DNA from: Virgisporangium ochraceum
Lineage (GTDB): Bacteria; Actinomycetota; Actinomycetes; Mycobacteriales; Micromonosporaceae
NCBI RefSeq assembly: GCF_016863655.1
Contig: NZ_BOPH01000088.1
Span: 124,001-188,000 of the forward strand
Direction of reading: 5' to 3'
Length of the DNA stretch: 64,000 bases
In this document: one piece after another, positions 51,878 through 61,094 of the stretch
Layout: each line of letters starts with the position of its first letter
Position numbering within the stretch: position 1 is the stretch's first letter
Translations under genes and position numbers: made by a program
Notes under the pieces: model-generated
What the model was told of the DNA's origin: nothing
The model's input: only the letters and a program-made list of their open reading frames with translations
Databases searched by the model: none

Positions 51878-53374
51878 CTAACCGACCACCGCGTCGACCG
51901 CCGCGTCGACCGCTGGGGCGACCCCGTCGACGACGCCGACCCGGCCCCTGCCCCGGGCCTTGGCGGCGTACATGGCGGCATCCGCCCGGCGCAGCACCAC
52001 GTCCGGATCGTCACCGGCGTCGGCGACGACCACGCCGACGCTCGCGCCGATGACCGCCTCGCCGTCGTGGACGGTGAACGGCTCGGCGAGGACCTCCACG
52101 ATGCGCCGCGCGACCGAGTGGGCGTCGTCACCGGCGACGTCGGGCAGGACCACGGCGAACTCGTCCCCACCGATCCGGGCGATGAACGTGTCCGCCCGGA
52201 CGTTGGTCCGCATGCGGTCGGCCGCGGCGACCAGCACCGCGTCGCCGGCCGCGTGGCCGAGGGTGTCGTTGACGGGCTTGAACCCGTCGAGGTCGACGTA
52301 GAGGAGGGCGGTCGGTCCGGTGCTCCCGGCGAGCACCCGGTGCCACCGGTCGTGGAACTGCCGACGGTTCGCCAGTCCCGTCAGCTGGTCGGTGTTCGCC
52401 AACCGCTCGACGGTCGCCAGCGCCCGCGACAGGCCGCTCATGACGCCCCACAGCCGGGCGATCACCAGCAGGAACAGCACAACGGCACCACAGGCGAACA
52501 CCGGCACGTCCAACCGCTCGTGGCGCAGCCACTGGATGGTCAACGCCGCCGGAGCGCACAGGCTCGCGAGGGCCAGCGCCGCGAACCGCCCGTTGCCGAT
52601 GACGCCGGAGGACCTCGTCGCCGTGGGGACGAAGATGCCGGTGATGCCGGGATGCAGGGCGGCCGCGCCCAGGAGGACGCGCATCGCGAGCCAGCCGAGG
52701 TCGATCGGGTCACCGAACCGGTAGGTGCCGGACAGCATCAGCAGCGAGTAGGCGGTGTCGGAGAAGAGCCCGGCCGCGACGGCGACGACGAGCATGAGGT
52801 AGGGCACGGGACGGTTCCGGCGGCCGAGGGCCATGCGCAGGACGAGCGCCAGCGAGAACAACGCGGTGACCGGATACGCGAGCAGGACCACCCGGGCGAG
52901 GCCGCTCAGACCACCGGCGTGGACATGGGGCGACATGAGGAACACCCACGACAGCATCCCGGCACCGGTGGAGACGATCAGGGCGTCGATGACGCCCGGG
53001 CGGTCGGCGTGGGCCCGCCGGACCCGGACGAACCCGGTCAGCGCGACGATCAGGGAGAGCGCGCCGGCGAGCAGGAGGTAGTCGGCGGGGGAGGGGAACA
53101 CGTCGCGTCCCACCAGCACCACCTGGGCGCCGTAGTACGACAGCCCGGCGGCGTAGAACCACATGGACGTGGCCATGGCGAACCAGGGCCACCGCACCAT
53201 CGTCCGCGCCCGGGCCGGGCCGACGACGAGCGCGACCCCGGCCGCGGCGTTGAGCACGACGTTGATCGCCGTCGCGGCCAGGTCCCAGGGCAGGGCGAAG
53301 TAGGCGACACACAGCACGGCTCCCCCGGTGCTGAACACCTTCCACGCCGGCCACAGGCGACGGCCACCCCTCAT
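51878..53374 (-). CDS. Membrane diguanylate cyclase (GGDEF)
   Basis: A 498-aa protein with about nine transmembrane helices in residues 12-315 and a GGDEF domain at about 330-480. It carries the NTDQLTGLANRRQFHDRW entry, YVDLDGFKPVNDTLGHAAGD and the intact active-site IGGDEFAVVLPD, so cyclic di-GMP synthesis from two GTP is expected. Only one residue separates Arg and Asp upstream of the active site (VRADTF), so the RxxD product-inhibition site seems absent. No EAL domain. The multi-helix sensor part resembles the MASE-type actinobacterial arrangement; signal unknown. ATG 53374. Confidence 0.92.
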   Translation of the reverse strand: MRGGRRLWPAWKVFSTGGAVLCVAYFALPWDLAATAINVVLNAAAGVALVVGPARARTMVRWPWFAMATSMWFYAAGLSYYGAQVVLVGRDVFPSPADYLLLAGALSLIVALTGFVRVRRAHADRPGVIDALIVSTGAGMLSWVFLMSPHVHAGGLSGLARVVLLAYPVTALFSLALVLRMALGRRNRPVPYLMLVVAVAAGLFSDTAYSLLMLSGTYRFGDPIDLGWLAMRVLLGAAALHPGITGIFVPTATRSSGVIGNGRFAALALASLCAPAALTIQWLRHERLDVPVFACGAVVLFLLVIARLWGVMSGLSRALATVERLANTDQLTGLANRRQFHDRWHRVLAGSTGPTALLYVDLDGFKPVNDTLGHAAGDAVLVAAADRMRTNVRADTFIARIGGDEFAVVLPDVAGDDAHSVARRIVEVLAEPFTVHDGEAVIGASVGVVVADAGDDPDVVLRRADAAMYAAKARGRGRVGVVDGVAPAVDAAVDAVVG

Positions 53375-53622
53375 GCAGTCCACATCGGTCCGACCGTCCC
53401 GACGATCAGCATTTCCGGGGGACAAGGCACGGAGACCGCCCCGGGCGACCCCTGGATGGCGAACGTGGGTGCGATTGGTCGATGCCCCGGGTCGGCGATT
53501 TGGTTGGCACGCCACGCCCTCCGTGTCCCCTGCGCTTCGAGCGGCCTGGCACGGATCGGGTGGGGTTATCCCTACTTCTGACACTGCATCGACGTTCGTA
53601 AAGATTGATGACCGTTTGGCGG

Positions 53623-53628
53623 TAGCGT
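53623..53628 (+). promoter_or_regulatory. -10 box upstream of metzincin gene
   Basis: TAGCGT about 52 bases before ATG 53681, leaving a leader with GGGGGGAG as ribosome site. The rest of the 53375-53680 interval holds nothing else recognisable. Confidence 0.35.
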
Positions 53629-53680
53629 CTCCTCTGCCGTGGTGCACAGGCCACCGGTTCCGGAATGGGGGGAGAACGCT

Positions 53681-55621
53681 ATGCGACGATCCGGCGCGTT
53701 AGTTGCCACCGGAGTTCTGATCCTGGCTTCGTTGGTCGCCACCCCGGCGGCGGCGAAACCGGGCGACGACCTCACCCCGGCCGAGCGCGCGGCGCTCAGC
53801 CGCGGGCTTCAGGTCGCGCCGAAGCAGAAGGGCGGCAAGCCGACCGGACCCAACCCGGCCGTCTCGCTGCTTCCCAACCCGGCCAAGGCCGACTACGCCG
53901 GTTGGCAGGCCTACATGGCCGCGCAGGCCAAGCAGCGCGCGGACAAGAAGGCCGCCGACCGCGCCCGGTCGCGCGCCCTCGAACCGACGCCGCTGCTGGT
54001 CGACGAGGACGAGCCGGTCGGCACCCGCGGCGGCAACGACACCGTCGGCACCGCGCAGCCGGCGCCCGGCTTCGGCACCGGCGCCGGCCGGAACCCGAAG
54101 GCCCGGATCATCGGTGACCTGTCGCCGCAGTCGGTCTCACCGACCACGGTGGCTCCCAACACCGAGGACGACGGCGCGATCCCGCTGGCCCGCGACACCG
54201 GCGTCGACGGTGGCGAGGGAATCAGGACGACCGGCACCATCGGCGACGGCCCGCACGGCAGCGCGGGCACGGGTACCGGCGACTTCGACTACTACAAGTT
54301 CCACGGCGTGGCCGGGCAGGGCGTGACGATCGACATCGACACCCCGGCCGGCGGCACGCTCGACTCGATCATCTTCGTCCTGCGCGCCGACGGCTCGGTC
54401 GTCGCGTCGAACGACGACGAGGTTCCGGGCCAGGTCTTCGACAGCAAGGTCACCTTCAACGTCCCCGCGACGGGCGACTACTTCGTCCTCACCGCCGGGT
54501 ACCTGTCGCTCCCGCAGGACGTGAACGACCCGGCGAGCGGCACCGGCGCCGACAGCGAGGGCCCGTACACGATCACGCTCACCCAGTTCCAGAACGACGT
54601 GGACTTCTTCGCCGTCAACCTGAAGAAGGGCGACGTGCTCGGCGGCTCGGTCGAGGGCTCCGCCACCGTGATCACCGTCTGGGACCGGAACGGTCGCGAG
54701 GTGCACGGCTCGGACCAGGACGCGACCGCGAACTACCCGATCAGCACGCCGCTGCCCGGTGGCGGCAACGCCGTCACCGACCACGTCGCCGCCGAGGACG
54801 GCCTGCACTACGTCAGCGTGACCGCCGGCTCCGGGCGCTACGACATCACCGTCGAGGCGTACCGGCCGATCCTGCAGGGCCAGACGCCGACCCAGACGCT
54901 GTTCCTGGACTTCAACGGTGCGCGTCTCAACACCGCGATCTTCTTCGGCATCGGTGCCGGGCAGCGCAACCTGACCGGGTTCCCGGCGTTCATCGGGCAG
55001 TGGGGGCTCAACCGCAACCAGGAGCGCGCGCTGGTCCGGCAGATCACCGCCGAGGTCGAGGAGAACCTGCGTGAGGACCTGCGTGCGAGCGGCCTGAACA
55101 ACCGGTTCCGCCTGCGGGTGCTCAACAGCCTCGACCACGCCGACCCGTGGGGTCAGCCCAACGTGAGCCGGATCATCATCGGTGGGACCATCGCCGAGTC
55201 CGGCATCGATACGATCGGCATCGCCCAGTCCATCGACCCGGGCAACTTCACCACCGAGGAGACGGCGCTCGTCCTGCTCGACATCCTCAGCAGCAACGAC
55301 GGCCACCCGGCGTCGCTGAACACCTACATGACCGCCGCCAGCAACCGGGTCAAGTTCGTCTCGCAGGCGATCGGCAACGTCGTCTCGCACGAGGCGGGCC
55401 ACTTCTTCGGCAACTGGCACGTCGACCAGTTCAACGACCGGCCCAACCTGATGGACCAGGGCGGCAACTTCCCGGTCATGTTCGGGGTGGGTCCGGACGG
55501 AGTCGGCGGCACCGCCGACGACCCGGACGTCGACTTCGGCGAGGACGTGTTCAACCCGAACGAGGGCTTCACCGGCATCGAGAACACGCTCGCCCGTCCG
55601 GCCTTCGGCTTGACCAGCTAG
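53681..55621 (+). CDS. Large secreted metzincin protease with PPC domains
   Basis: A 646-aa exported protein. Signal peptide MRRSGALVATGVLILASLVA to AAAK; a propeptide-like charged region (about 30-130); two pre-peptidase-C (PPC) beta-sandwich units with DYYKFHGVAGQGVTIDID and DYFVLTAGY, and then DVDFFAVNLKKGDVLG and HYVSVTAG; and a C-terminal protease. The metzincin site is SHEAGHFFGNWHVDQF (HExxHxxGxxH) with Met-turn DRPNLMDQ. RBS GGGGGGAG. Probably a broad extracellular zinc protease. A strong hairpin follows, so it is monocistronic. Confidence 0.88.
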   Translation: MRRSGALVATGVLILASLVATPAAAKPGDDLTPAERAALSRGLQVAPKQKGGKPTGPNPAVSLLPNPAKADYAGWQAYMAAQAKQRADKKAADRARSRALEPTPLLVDEDEPVGTRGGNDTVGTAQPAPGFGTGAGRNPKARIIGDLSPQSVSPTTVAPNTEDDGAIPLARDTGVDGGEGIRTTGTIGDGPHGSAGTGTGDFDYYKFHGVAGQGVTIDIDTPAGGTLDSIIFVLRADGSVVASNDDEVPGQVFDSKVTFNVPATGDYFVLTAGYLSLPQDVNDPASGTGADSEGPYTITLTQFQNDVDFFAVNLKKGDVLGGSVEGSATVITVWDRNGREVHGSDQDATANYPISTPLPGGGNAVTDHVAAEDGLHYVSVTAGSGRYDITVEAYRPILQGQTPTQTLFLDFNGARLNTAIFFGIGAGQRNLTGFPAFIGQWGLNRNQERALVRQITAEVEENLREDLRASGLNNRFRLRVLNSLDHADPWGQPNVSRIIIGGTIAESGIDTIGIAQSIDPGNFTTEETALVLLDILSSNDGHPASLNTYMTAASNRVKFVSQAIGNVVSHEAGHFFGNWHVDQFNDRPNLMDQGGNFPVMFGVGPDGVGGTADDPDVDFGEDVFNPNEGFTGIENTLARPAFGLTS

Positions 55622-55635
55622 CGATCCGCGCGATC

Positions 55636-55667
55636 ACGGGCCGCCGGGTGCATGCCCGGCGGCCCGT
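55636..55667 (+). terminator. Strong hairpin after metzincin gene
   Basis: ACGGGCCGCCGGG-TGCATG-CCCGGCGGCCCGT, a perfect 13-base stem 15 bases after the stop. Confidence 0.75.
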
Positions 55668-55684
55668 CGTCGATCATTGGAGGC

Positions 55685-55949
55685 ATGTCCCTCTCCGACG
55701 TACGCGCCGACATCGACGACCTCGACACGCAGCTCGTCGCGCCGCCGCCAGGCTCTCGTGGAGGCGGCGGCCGCCTTCAAACGCGACGAACACGCGGTGC
55801 GGGCGCCCGACCGCGTCGAGCAGGTCGTCGCCGCCGTGCGGGCGAAGGCCGTCTCCGCCGGCCTGGAGCCGGCGGTGGCGGAGGCGGTGTGGCGCTCGAT
55901 GATCGCGGCGTTCATCGAGGTCGAACTCGACCGCCACCGCCGGCGGTGA
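55685..55949 (+). pseudogene. Chorismate mutase (AroQ type), frameshifted
   Basis: ATG 55685 after TGGAGGC starts the first AroQ helix (SLSDVRADIDDLDTQLVA). The frame is then broken at about 55742. The rest follows in another frame: RRQALVEAAAAFKRDEHAVR, APDRVEQVVAAVRAKA and AVWRSMIAAFIEVELDRHRR. In intact proteins about four residues (LLAE) lie between LVA and R; those are missing, so a short deletion of about ten bases is more likely than a reading error. Chorismate to prephenate conversion would be lost. AroQ of the small periplasmic/cytosolic type, about 88 aa when intact. Confidence 0.8.
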
Positions 55950-55969
55950 CAGGCCCGCGGAACGTGCCG

Positions 55970-56431
55970 CTACCGCGACGAACGGAGCCGGTACCAGCGA
56001 GGTGAGCTCCTGTTCATCGGCCAGCCGAGCCCGTCGGTCTGTGCCGGATCGACCGATGTCATCGTCCATCCCGGGAAGGCGGCGGCGACCTCGTCGAGGG
56101 AGACGCCGCCCATCCAGGCGCGCAACCGGGTCGGCCCGAACGCCAGCATCAGCAGGGTGGCCCCAGGGTTGGCGAGTGTCGTGACGCCTCGTCCCACCGC
56201 CTGACGCCGGTCGGCGTCGAAACCCTGGAAGCAGCCGACGTCGAGGAAGAAGTCGAACGTCGCCAGGCCGGCCGAGGCCAGGTCGGTCACATCGCCGACG
56301 ACGTAGGAGGGTCCGACGGCCCTGCGCCGCGCCGCGTCGATCGCGGCCGCCACATTGTCGATGCCGGTGGCGGCCTTTCCGTAGCGCTCCCAGGGGGTGA
56401 GCCCTCACCGGTACATGCGGGCGTAGCTCAT
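55970..56431 (-). pseudogene. SAM-dependent methyltransferase remnant
   Basis: The minus frame starts at ATG 56431 with MSYARMYR, is stopped by TGA, resumes GLTPWERYGKAATGIDNVAA, and then continues YVVGDVTDLASAGLATFDFF, LDVGCFQGFDADRRQAVGRG and GLGWPMNRSSPRWYRLR. The segment that should hold the glycine-rich SAM-binding loop (normally between GKAAT and GID) is missing. An in-frame stop plus an internal deletion leave no function. The end of the gene, from ATG 56353, is open but lacks the cofactor site. Confidence 0.8.
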
Positions 56432-56498
56432 GTGCCGGCGGAGGTGGCCGAGGCGTCCGGTCGGTCCATGGCAGCATTCTGCCGGCCGGATGCGGCTT

Positions 56499-56963
56499 CT
56501 ACGGAGCAGAGTGACGCGTCCGGCGGGAGGCACGGTTCTCGTAGTGGCCGATGTACGTGCTCAACCGGGCGGCCTCGTCGGCGGTGATCCGGCCTTCCTG
56601 CTCGGCGACGACGAGGTGGTCGACGACGACCTCGTGCTCGCCCGCGTTGCTGATCCGGCCGCGGCGCAGCACGTCACCGAGAACGTCCTTGCGTTCGAAG
56701 GGCAGGCCCTCCGCGGCGACCTGCTCCCAGAACCGGTCGACGTGCGGGCCGGTCGCCTCGTTCCAGTACGTGAAGAATGCCGTCTCCAGGTGGCGCAGGC
56801 CGGCGAGCGTCTGCGGCGGCTGCTGCATCAGCTCCGTGAGCTCCTCGCCGAACTCGATCATGTCGCCGTCCTCCGGATGTCCGGAGAGGGCCTGTGCCCC
56901 GATCTCGACCGCGCGGCCGAACTGCCCGGCCCGCTCCACGTACTTCGCACTCGGCCCTGGCAT
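56499..56963 (-). CDS. Hypothetical protein (154 aa)
   Basis: A helical soluble protein: FGRAVEIGAQALSGHPEDGD, then EELTELMQQPPQTLAGLRHL, FFTYWNEATGPHVDRFWEQV, and a final region (VVVDHLVVAEQEGRITADEA) ending in a basic tail. No family recognised. ATG 56963 follows GGGGGGGACCC. Intact, unlike its neighbours. Confidence 0.7.
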   Translation of the reverse strand: MPGPSAKYVERAGQFGRAVEIGAQALSGHPEDGDMIEFGEELTELMQQPPQTLAGLRHLETAFFTYWNEATGPHVDRFWEQVAAEGLPFERKDVLGDVLRRGRISNAGEHEVVVDHLVVAEQEGRITADEAARLSTYIGHYENRASRRTRHSAP

Positions 56964-57084
56964 GGGTCCCCCCCGTCGTTCATGGACGCCGTCAGATGGG
57001 CAGCGTGCCGATGGTGGCCGCGGCGCCCGCCCGCCTCGTGGCGCTCGACAGACATCGGCACATCATGCCCCGGCGTCGGGCCGG

Positions 57085-57651
57085 TCAGCCCACCGCGTAC
57101 GTCAGGGTCACGCTGTTGTTGTTCTCGTCGTACTCGGTGAAGTTCGGTGTGTCGACCCGGATCGTGAACGTGTAGACGCCGGGTGCCCGCGGCGCCTGCC
57201 ACACGTAGGTGAACTGGCTGAACGACCCCACCGGCATGTTGTTGCCGTAACAGGCGAGGCCGGGCCAGCGGTAGCCCCCGCAACCGCCGATCGGCCAGCC
57301 TCCGTCGAACGACCCGGCGCGGGGGACGATGAACTCGTCGTCCGATGCCGGATCCCAGACCACGAAGACCTCGCGCGGTGCGGGCCCGTCGGGCCACTGC
57401 ATGGGTCCGGTCAGGCCACCGGTGCGCCAGCCGGTGCTGGTCACCCGCACCGTGTAGCTGTGGGTGCCGCCCGGGGCGACCAGAAGCGGCAGCGCCGGGG
57501 TCGTCGACGCGGTGACCGTGAAGTCCGCCCACAACCGGTAGCACGTGGGGCCGGTGCACGGTGCCGCCTGCGCGGGGACGGCCGTGACAACGGCGCCGAC
57601 GAGGACGAGGGCCGCGGTGAGCAGGCGGCGTAACCAGGGATCACGGGACAT
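57085..57651 (-). CDS. Secreted beta-sandwich protein (188 aa)
   Basis: Signal peptide [20 protein letters not shown] to about residue 29 (PAQA). The mature part has a Cys-rich start ([20 protein letters not shown]), [20 protein letters not shown], and a C-terminal CARDB-like strand set: [20 protein letters not shown]. No catalytic motif. ATG 57651 lies 6 nt after TAGCGT (57658-57663, minus). Probably an exported binding protein. Confidence 0.7.
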
Positions 57652-57657
57652 GGCCCG

Positions 57658-57663
57658 ACGCTA
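57658..57663 (-). promoter_or_regulatory. -10 box for leaderless secreted-protein gene
   Basis: Minus-strand TAGCGT, six bases before ATG 57651. Confidence 0.5.
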
Positions 57664-57717
57664 GAAGCCGGGATCCGTGCGATCAACGCGGTCGCCACGA
57701 CCCGACAGCAGCCCGTG

Positions 57718-58025
57718 TCAGGACGCGAGGTCGGCCAGCAACGCCCACGTGCCCCGGGCGTCCGCGCGTGCGGGCGTGCGGGCGTGAGCGCGGCAGCCAC
57801 CCGTCGGGTCTTCGCGCATCGCGCGCGCGGCCAGGAAGACCGACGGGCGGACCGCGCGGCACGCCTCGACGTCGGCCGGCACCCGGCCTGGCACTGGTAC
57901 CGCTCCGCCGCGCTGAAGATGCCGCCCTGGATCTCCGGTGACGACGGAACGTCGGGATCGCCGGCGTACGCGTGGTCGACGGCGGACCAGTCGGTCTGTG
58001 CCAGGAGGTCGTCGGTCCGCACCAC
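57718..58025 (-). pseudogene. HEAT-repeat immunity-like protein, broken
   Basis: The minus frame from GTG 58025 reads TDDLLAQTDWSAVDHAYAGD, the start typical of HEAT-like proteins kept as polymorphic-toxin immunity genes. After about 45 residues a shift is needed to reach PSVFLAARAMREDPTGGCRA and then WALLADLAS before TGA. Most of the repeats are absent. Assignment rests on the opening sequence. Confidence 0.45.
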
Positions 58026-58099
58026 CGGAGCTCAAGCCGCGACCGGCCCACCGGTCCGACGGCGGTGAGCCCCGGTGGTCGTCTGGCAGCATGGCCTGA

Positions 58100-58784
58100 A
58101 TGGTGACGGGCGTTGCGATGGTCTGGATCGGCGGCACACCGCCCGCTCGACGCCGTGCTCGCCCTGGGCGCGGAGGCCGCGGCCGACGAGTTCGAACGCA
58201 CGTCGGCGCTGAGACTTCCTATCGTGATGGCCGATGTCCGGGCCGCTCACGTCGCCGGAGTGCCGACGCTGGTCGAGGGGCCGCAACTCCACCCGCGAGC
58301 GGCCGCGACGTGGTCACCCGTCGGCGCGATCTGGTTGGTGACCACCGCCGAGCGCACGCGCGCGGCTCGACGGCAACGGCTGCTGCGCACGGACGACGAC
58401 GCGGCCCGCCGCCGGGTGGACGCCCTGGTCGAACGCGACCAGGTGATCGGCGCGCGGCTGCGGTCCGCGGCCCGGGAAGCCGGCCATGCCCTCGTGGAGG
58501 TCCCGACCGATGTCGACTGGACCGGTGTCGTGGCGGCCGTGCGCCAAGCCGTCGAGGCCGTGACGGCCCCGTTCGACCGGCTCGCACCCGGCGCGGCGCT
58601 GTCCTCACGCCGACGCCACGAGAACGACGTCGTCCTCCGCCAGATCGTGGCGCACGAGCGGCACATCGGAGCGACACTCCCGCCGTTCCCCTACGCGTGC
58701 GTGTGTGGGCGCAGCGGCTGCACCGACACGGTCTCCGCCACGTCCGCCGAGTACCGGGCCAGCGGCGGACAGCTGACGCTGTGA
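58100..58784 (+). pseudogene. P-loop kinase-like protein, nucleotide site deleted
   Basis: ATG 58100 opens with VTGVAMVWIGGTP, the strand and glycines just before a Walker A loop. The loop itself (normally GAGKST) and about 50 following residues are missing, and the frame shifts at 58141-58146. The rest is intact in the other frame: LDAVLALGAEAAADEFERTS, VRAAHVAGVPTLVEGPQLHP, IWLVTTAERTRAARRQRLL, and the conserved end YACVCGRSGCTDTVSA with its Cys pair. Without the P-loop no ATP-dependent activity is possible, although a protein could be made from ATG 58113. Confidence 0.6.
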
Positions 58785-58810
58785 GCCCGTCCCGTTCGAC
58801 AGGGCACCAG

Positions 58811-59560
58811 CTATGCCGAACGGCGCTGGCGTATCAGCGTCTCCAGGTCTGTGGCGACGGCGTCAGGTGAGATGCCCATCTCGCTCAACAGCGAGACGGC
58901 GACGGAGTCGGCTCCGGTGAGGGCTCCGCGCAACGCCGCGGTGGTGCCCACCCGCCGACGGCCGCCCGGTCCTCGGACGTCCGTCCGCCTGTTTCGTGAT
59001 GAATGTCGGGAGCTGCGCCATACCGATACGTCGATGATCGTGAGCGGGTGGGAGGCTATGAACATCAACAAGCGTTTGTGATGTTCGTAGCCTCCCACCC
59101 ATCGGCATCGGTTGATGGCCGATGGTCCCGTGCGGGTCGCGGAACAGCCATCAAACAGGCAAAACGCCCAGTCGTCCTGTCCAGGCGATAGCGGGGACCG
59201 GGAGGTCCGGTTAGCCGCAACACGCTGGGATCCGCGGTCGCCAGTCCTCTCTGCCAGTCCACCCGATGGACGCCGTGCCGACGGAGCACCCGTCCCCCGT
59301 CGTTCGCGCCGCCGGTCTGCAGATGGCAGCGGGCATCGGTGAGGTCCTGATCGATGGTGAGTACGGCCAGGACCAGGTGGCCGGTGGTCACCACCCGGTG
59401 GTCCAGAAGAATGGCCTGTCGCATCGCTCCTGTGCCCACCGCGAGGAGCATCGGTCCGGACCGTCCGGGCGCGGTGATTTAGCTGAACACCTGCGCCACG
59501 ACGGGTGCGGGCAGTGAACCGGCGGGCCGCGTGACGCCCAGGAACCGCAGCAGGTCGACC
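58811..59560 (-). pseudogene. Clp N-domain protein, broken by stop and hairpin element
   Basis: Read on the minus strand. An upstream part VDLLRFLGVTRPAGSLPAPV then VVAQVFS is followed by TAA, then ITAPGRSGP. The next part is LLAVGTGAMRQAILLDHRVV then TTGHLVLAVLTIDQDLTDAR, a Clp repeat. The end, in another frame, is LRGALTGADSVAVSLLSEMG and a short tail to 58811. Between the two repeats sits a 55-base hairpin (59046-59100). Intact proteins of this type have two Clp-N repeats (about 180 aa) and bind ClpC-like partners. At least one stop and one frame break. Confidence 0.6.
59046..59100 (+). repeat. 22-bp-arm inverted repeat (hairpin element)
   Basis: The left arm 59046-59067 starts GGGTGGGAGGCTATG and ends AACATCA. 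The right arm 59079-59100 is its reverse complement with a single mismatch (T in the left arm where C would pair fully; G-T pairing keeps the stem on one strand). Loop ACAAGCGTTTG (11 bases) can itself close CAA/TTG. It is the longest inverted repeat noticed in the window and the region is AT-richer. It lies inside the Clp-N pseudogene. Confidence 0.75.
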
Positions 59561-59748
59561 GCCGGTCGCCACGGCCGGCTCGGTGTCAGAAAGCCGGGAT
59601 CGGCCGACGTAGCTGCGGATGACGCCGTCCAATCTCGATCAGCACATCGCTGGTGGACACGAGAGTCCTGCCCTTGCGGCGCATCGCGGCGCCCAGCGCC
59701 CCGACGATGCCGGTGCCGGCCACGGCTGGAAGCGGCGCCGTACCCACG

Positions 59749-60192
59749 TCAGTGGTGGGGGTACGGCGCGATCTCCGCGTCCCAGTCGTCCGCTGCCCGC
59801 AGAAGCTGCTCCCGGTGCACGTCGCAGCTGATCCGGTACGGGGTGCCCGCGGCGCGTCGTGGCCGCCAGGGCGGGGCGAACTCCAGGTCCAGGCCGATCT
59901 CGATCAGGGCGGCGTTCCGGGTCCGCCCGACGAGGGTCAGCGTCAGGTTGGGCTCCAGGAACGACAACGAGCCCGCGGACCCGACGGCGACATCGCGGAG
60001 CCAGGCGCTCAACCGTGGGGACTCGTCGCAGGTCAATGCCGGGTAGCGCCAGCTCCACGATCCCTCGTCGCAGGTCGCGGTCCCCTCGACCAGGTGCCAG
60101 CTGCACCGCTCGGCAGGGTCGTCCGCGTCCGGGAACTGGTAGCCGACCACCCGCATGTCGACGCCGGACCCGGCCGCTCCCCACAGACGCAT
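59749..60192 (-). CDS. WapI-type immunity protein
   Basis: A 147-aa soluble protein with the WapI immunity (Bacillus WapA partner) pattern: VDMRVVGYQFPDADDPAERC, LSAWLRDVAVGSAGSLSFLE, PNLTLTLV, and IGLDLEFAPPWRP then HREQLLRAADDWDAEIAPYP. The FLEPNL box and PPW tail are the best marks. Such proteins neutralise tRNase toxins of contact-dependent systems; no toxin gene is close, so it is another orphan immunity gene. ATG 60192; CAGACT lies 7 nt upstream. Confidence 0.75.
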   Translation of the reverse strand: MRLWGAAGSGVDMRVVGYQFPDADDPAERCSWHLVEGTATCDEGSWSWRYPALTCDESPRLSAWLRDVAVGSAGSLSFLEPNLTLTLVGRTRNAALIEIGLDLEFAPPWRPRRAAGTPYRISCDVHREQLLRAADDWDAEIAPYPHH

Positions 60193-60336
60193 GTCCGCCA
60201 GTCTGGCAGCGTGGACGATCGGCACGCCGTGATACGGCGCGTGCCGAACGGCTCGGGGAGGAGGTCGGTGCCTGCTGGAGGTGCTGCCACACGGTGACCA
60301 CCCGCGTGCGAAGGACAGGCCGCGCCCGGCGGTGGA

Positions 60337-61056
60337 TCAGGGCGCGGGTGTCACCACCAGCACGGTGTTCGAAGGCCAGGACACGAGGCCGTTGGCGGAG
60401 CGGGACCGCACCTGGTACCGGTACACGGAGTTCGGCGCGACGGTGGTGTCGACGTAGGTGTCGGTGAACCCGACCTGTGCGATCGGGCTGAACGTGTCGC
60501 CGCTGTAGCCCGGGGCGCGTAGCACGTCGAAGCCGGTGGGGCTGCAGCCCAGACCGGGCACCACGATGGTCCAGTGCAGCCGCACCGAGGCCGGCCCCAC
60601 CGCCGCGGTGGTCAGGTTGGTGGGGGCGGGTGGCGGGGTCGTGCAGGGGCCGGGGGTCATCGCGGGGACGATCGGCGAGAACGCCGACACGTTGCCGGCC
60701 GCGTCGCGGGCGCGGACCTGGTAGAGGTAGATGGTGCCGGGGGACAGTCCGGTGTCGACGAACGTGGTGGTGGTCGATGTTCCCACCGCCGTGAAGATGA
60801 CCGGCGATCCGGTCGACCGGAAGACGTCGTACGCGGTCACCGCGGTGTCGTCGGTCGACGGCGCCCACGTCAGGGCGAGCCGAACCTGGCTGAGGGCGAA
60901 GGGGCGAGGGGGGCCGGGCACCGTCGGCGGCTGCGTGTCCGTCGCCGACGGACCGGCCGCTTCGACGGCCGCCGAAGCGGACACCGGACCGGCCGCGATG
61001 GTTGCGGACGCGAGCACAGCCGCGGCCAGGGTCAGGACACGGGTCCACGGGAACAT
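60337..61056 (-). CDS. Secreted double fibronectin-III protein
   Basis: A 239-aa exported protein. Signal peptide FPWTRVLTLAAAVLASATIA to ASAAV; then two FnIII domains: PPTVPGPPRPFALSQVRLAL with YDVFRSTGSP and IYLYQVRARDAAGNVSAFS; and APTNLTTAAVGPASVRLHW with YRYQVRSRSANG. FnIII pairs are typical linkers of secreted cellulases and chitinases, but here no catalytic domain is attached. ATG 61056 follows GAGGTGG. A CebR-like operator lies 25 bases upstream, which ties the gene to cello-oligosaccharide control. Confidence 0.85.
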   Translation of the reverse strand: MFPWTRVLTLAAAVLASATIAAGPVSASAAVEAAGPSATDTQPPTVPGPPRPFALSQVRLALTWAPSTDDTAVTAYDVFRSTGSPVIFTAVGTSTTTTFVDTGLSPGTIYLYQVRARDAAGNVSAFSPIVPAMTPGPCTTPPPAPTNLTTAAVGPASVRLHWTIVVPGLGCSPTGFDVLRAPGYSGDTFSPIAQVGFTDTYVDTTVAPNSVYRYQVRSRSANGLVSWPSNTVLVVTPAP

Positions 61057-61080
61057 GGCCACCTCACAGACGCGGGTTGA

Positions 61081-61094
61081 TGGGAGCGCTCCCA
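61081..61094 (+). promoter_or_regulatory. CebR/LacI-type operator
   Basis: The perfect palindrome TGGGAGCGCTCCCA is the known consensus for CebR (cellobiose-responsive LacI-family repressor of cellulase genes in Streptomyces). It lies between ATG 61056 and a minus-strand TAGCAT box (61102-61107), that is, just downstream of the transcription start, a standard repressor position. Confidence 0.8.

Noticed and set aside
50375..53581. Very long plus-strand frame (over 1000 codons)
   Set aside because: It is antisense to the EEP enzyme and the diguanylate cyclase, both with clear domain motifs; long shadow frames are normal at this GC content.
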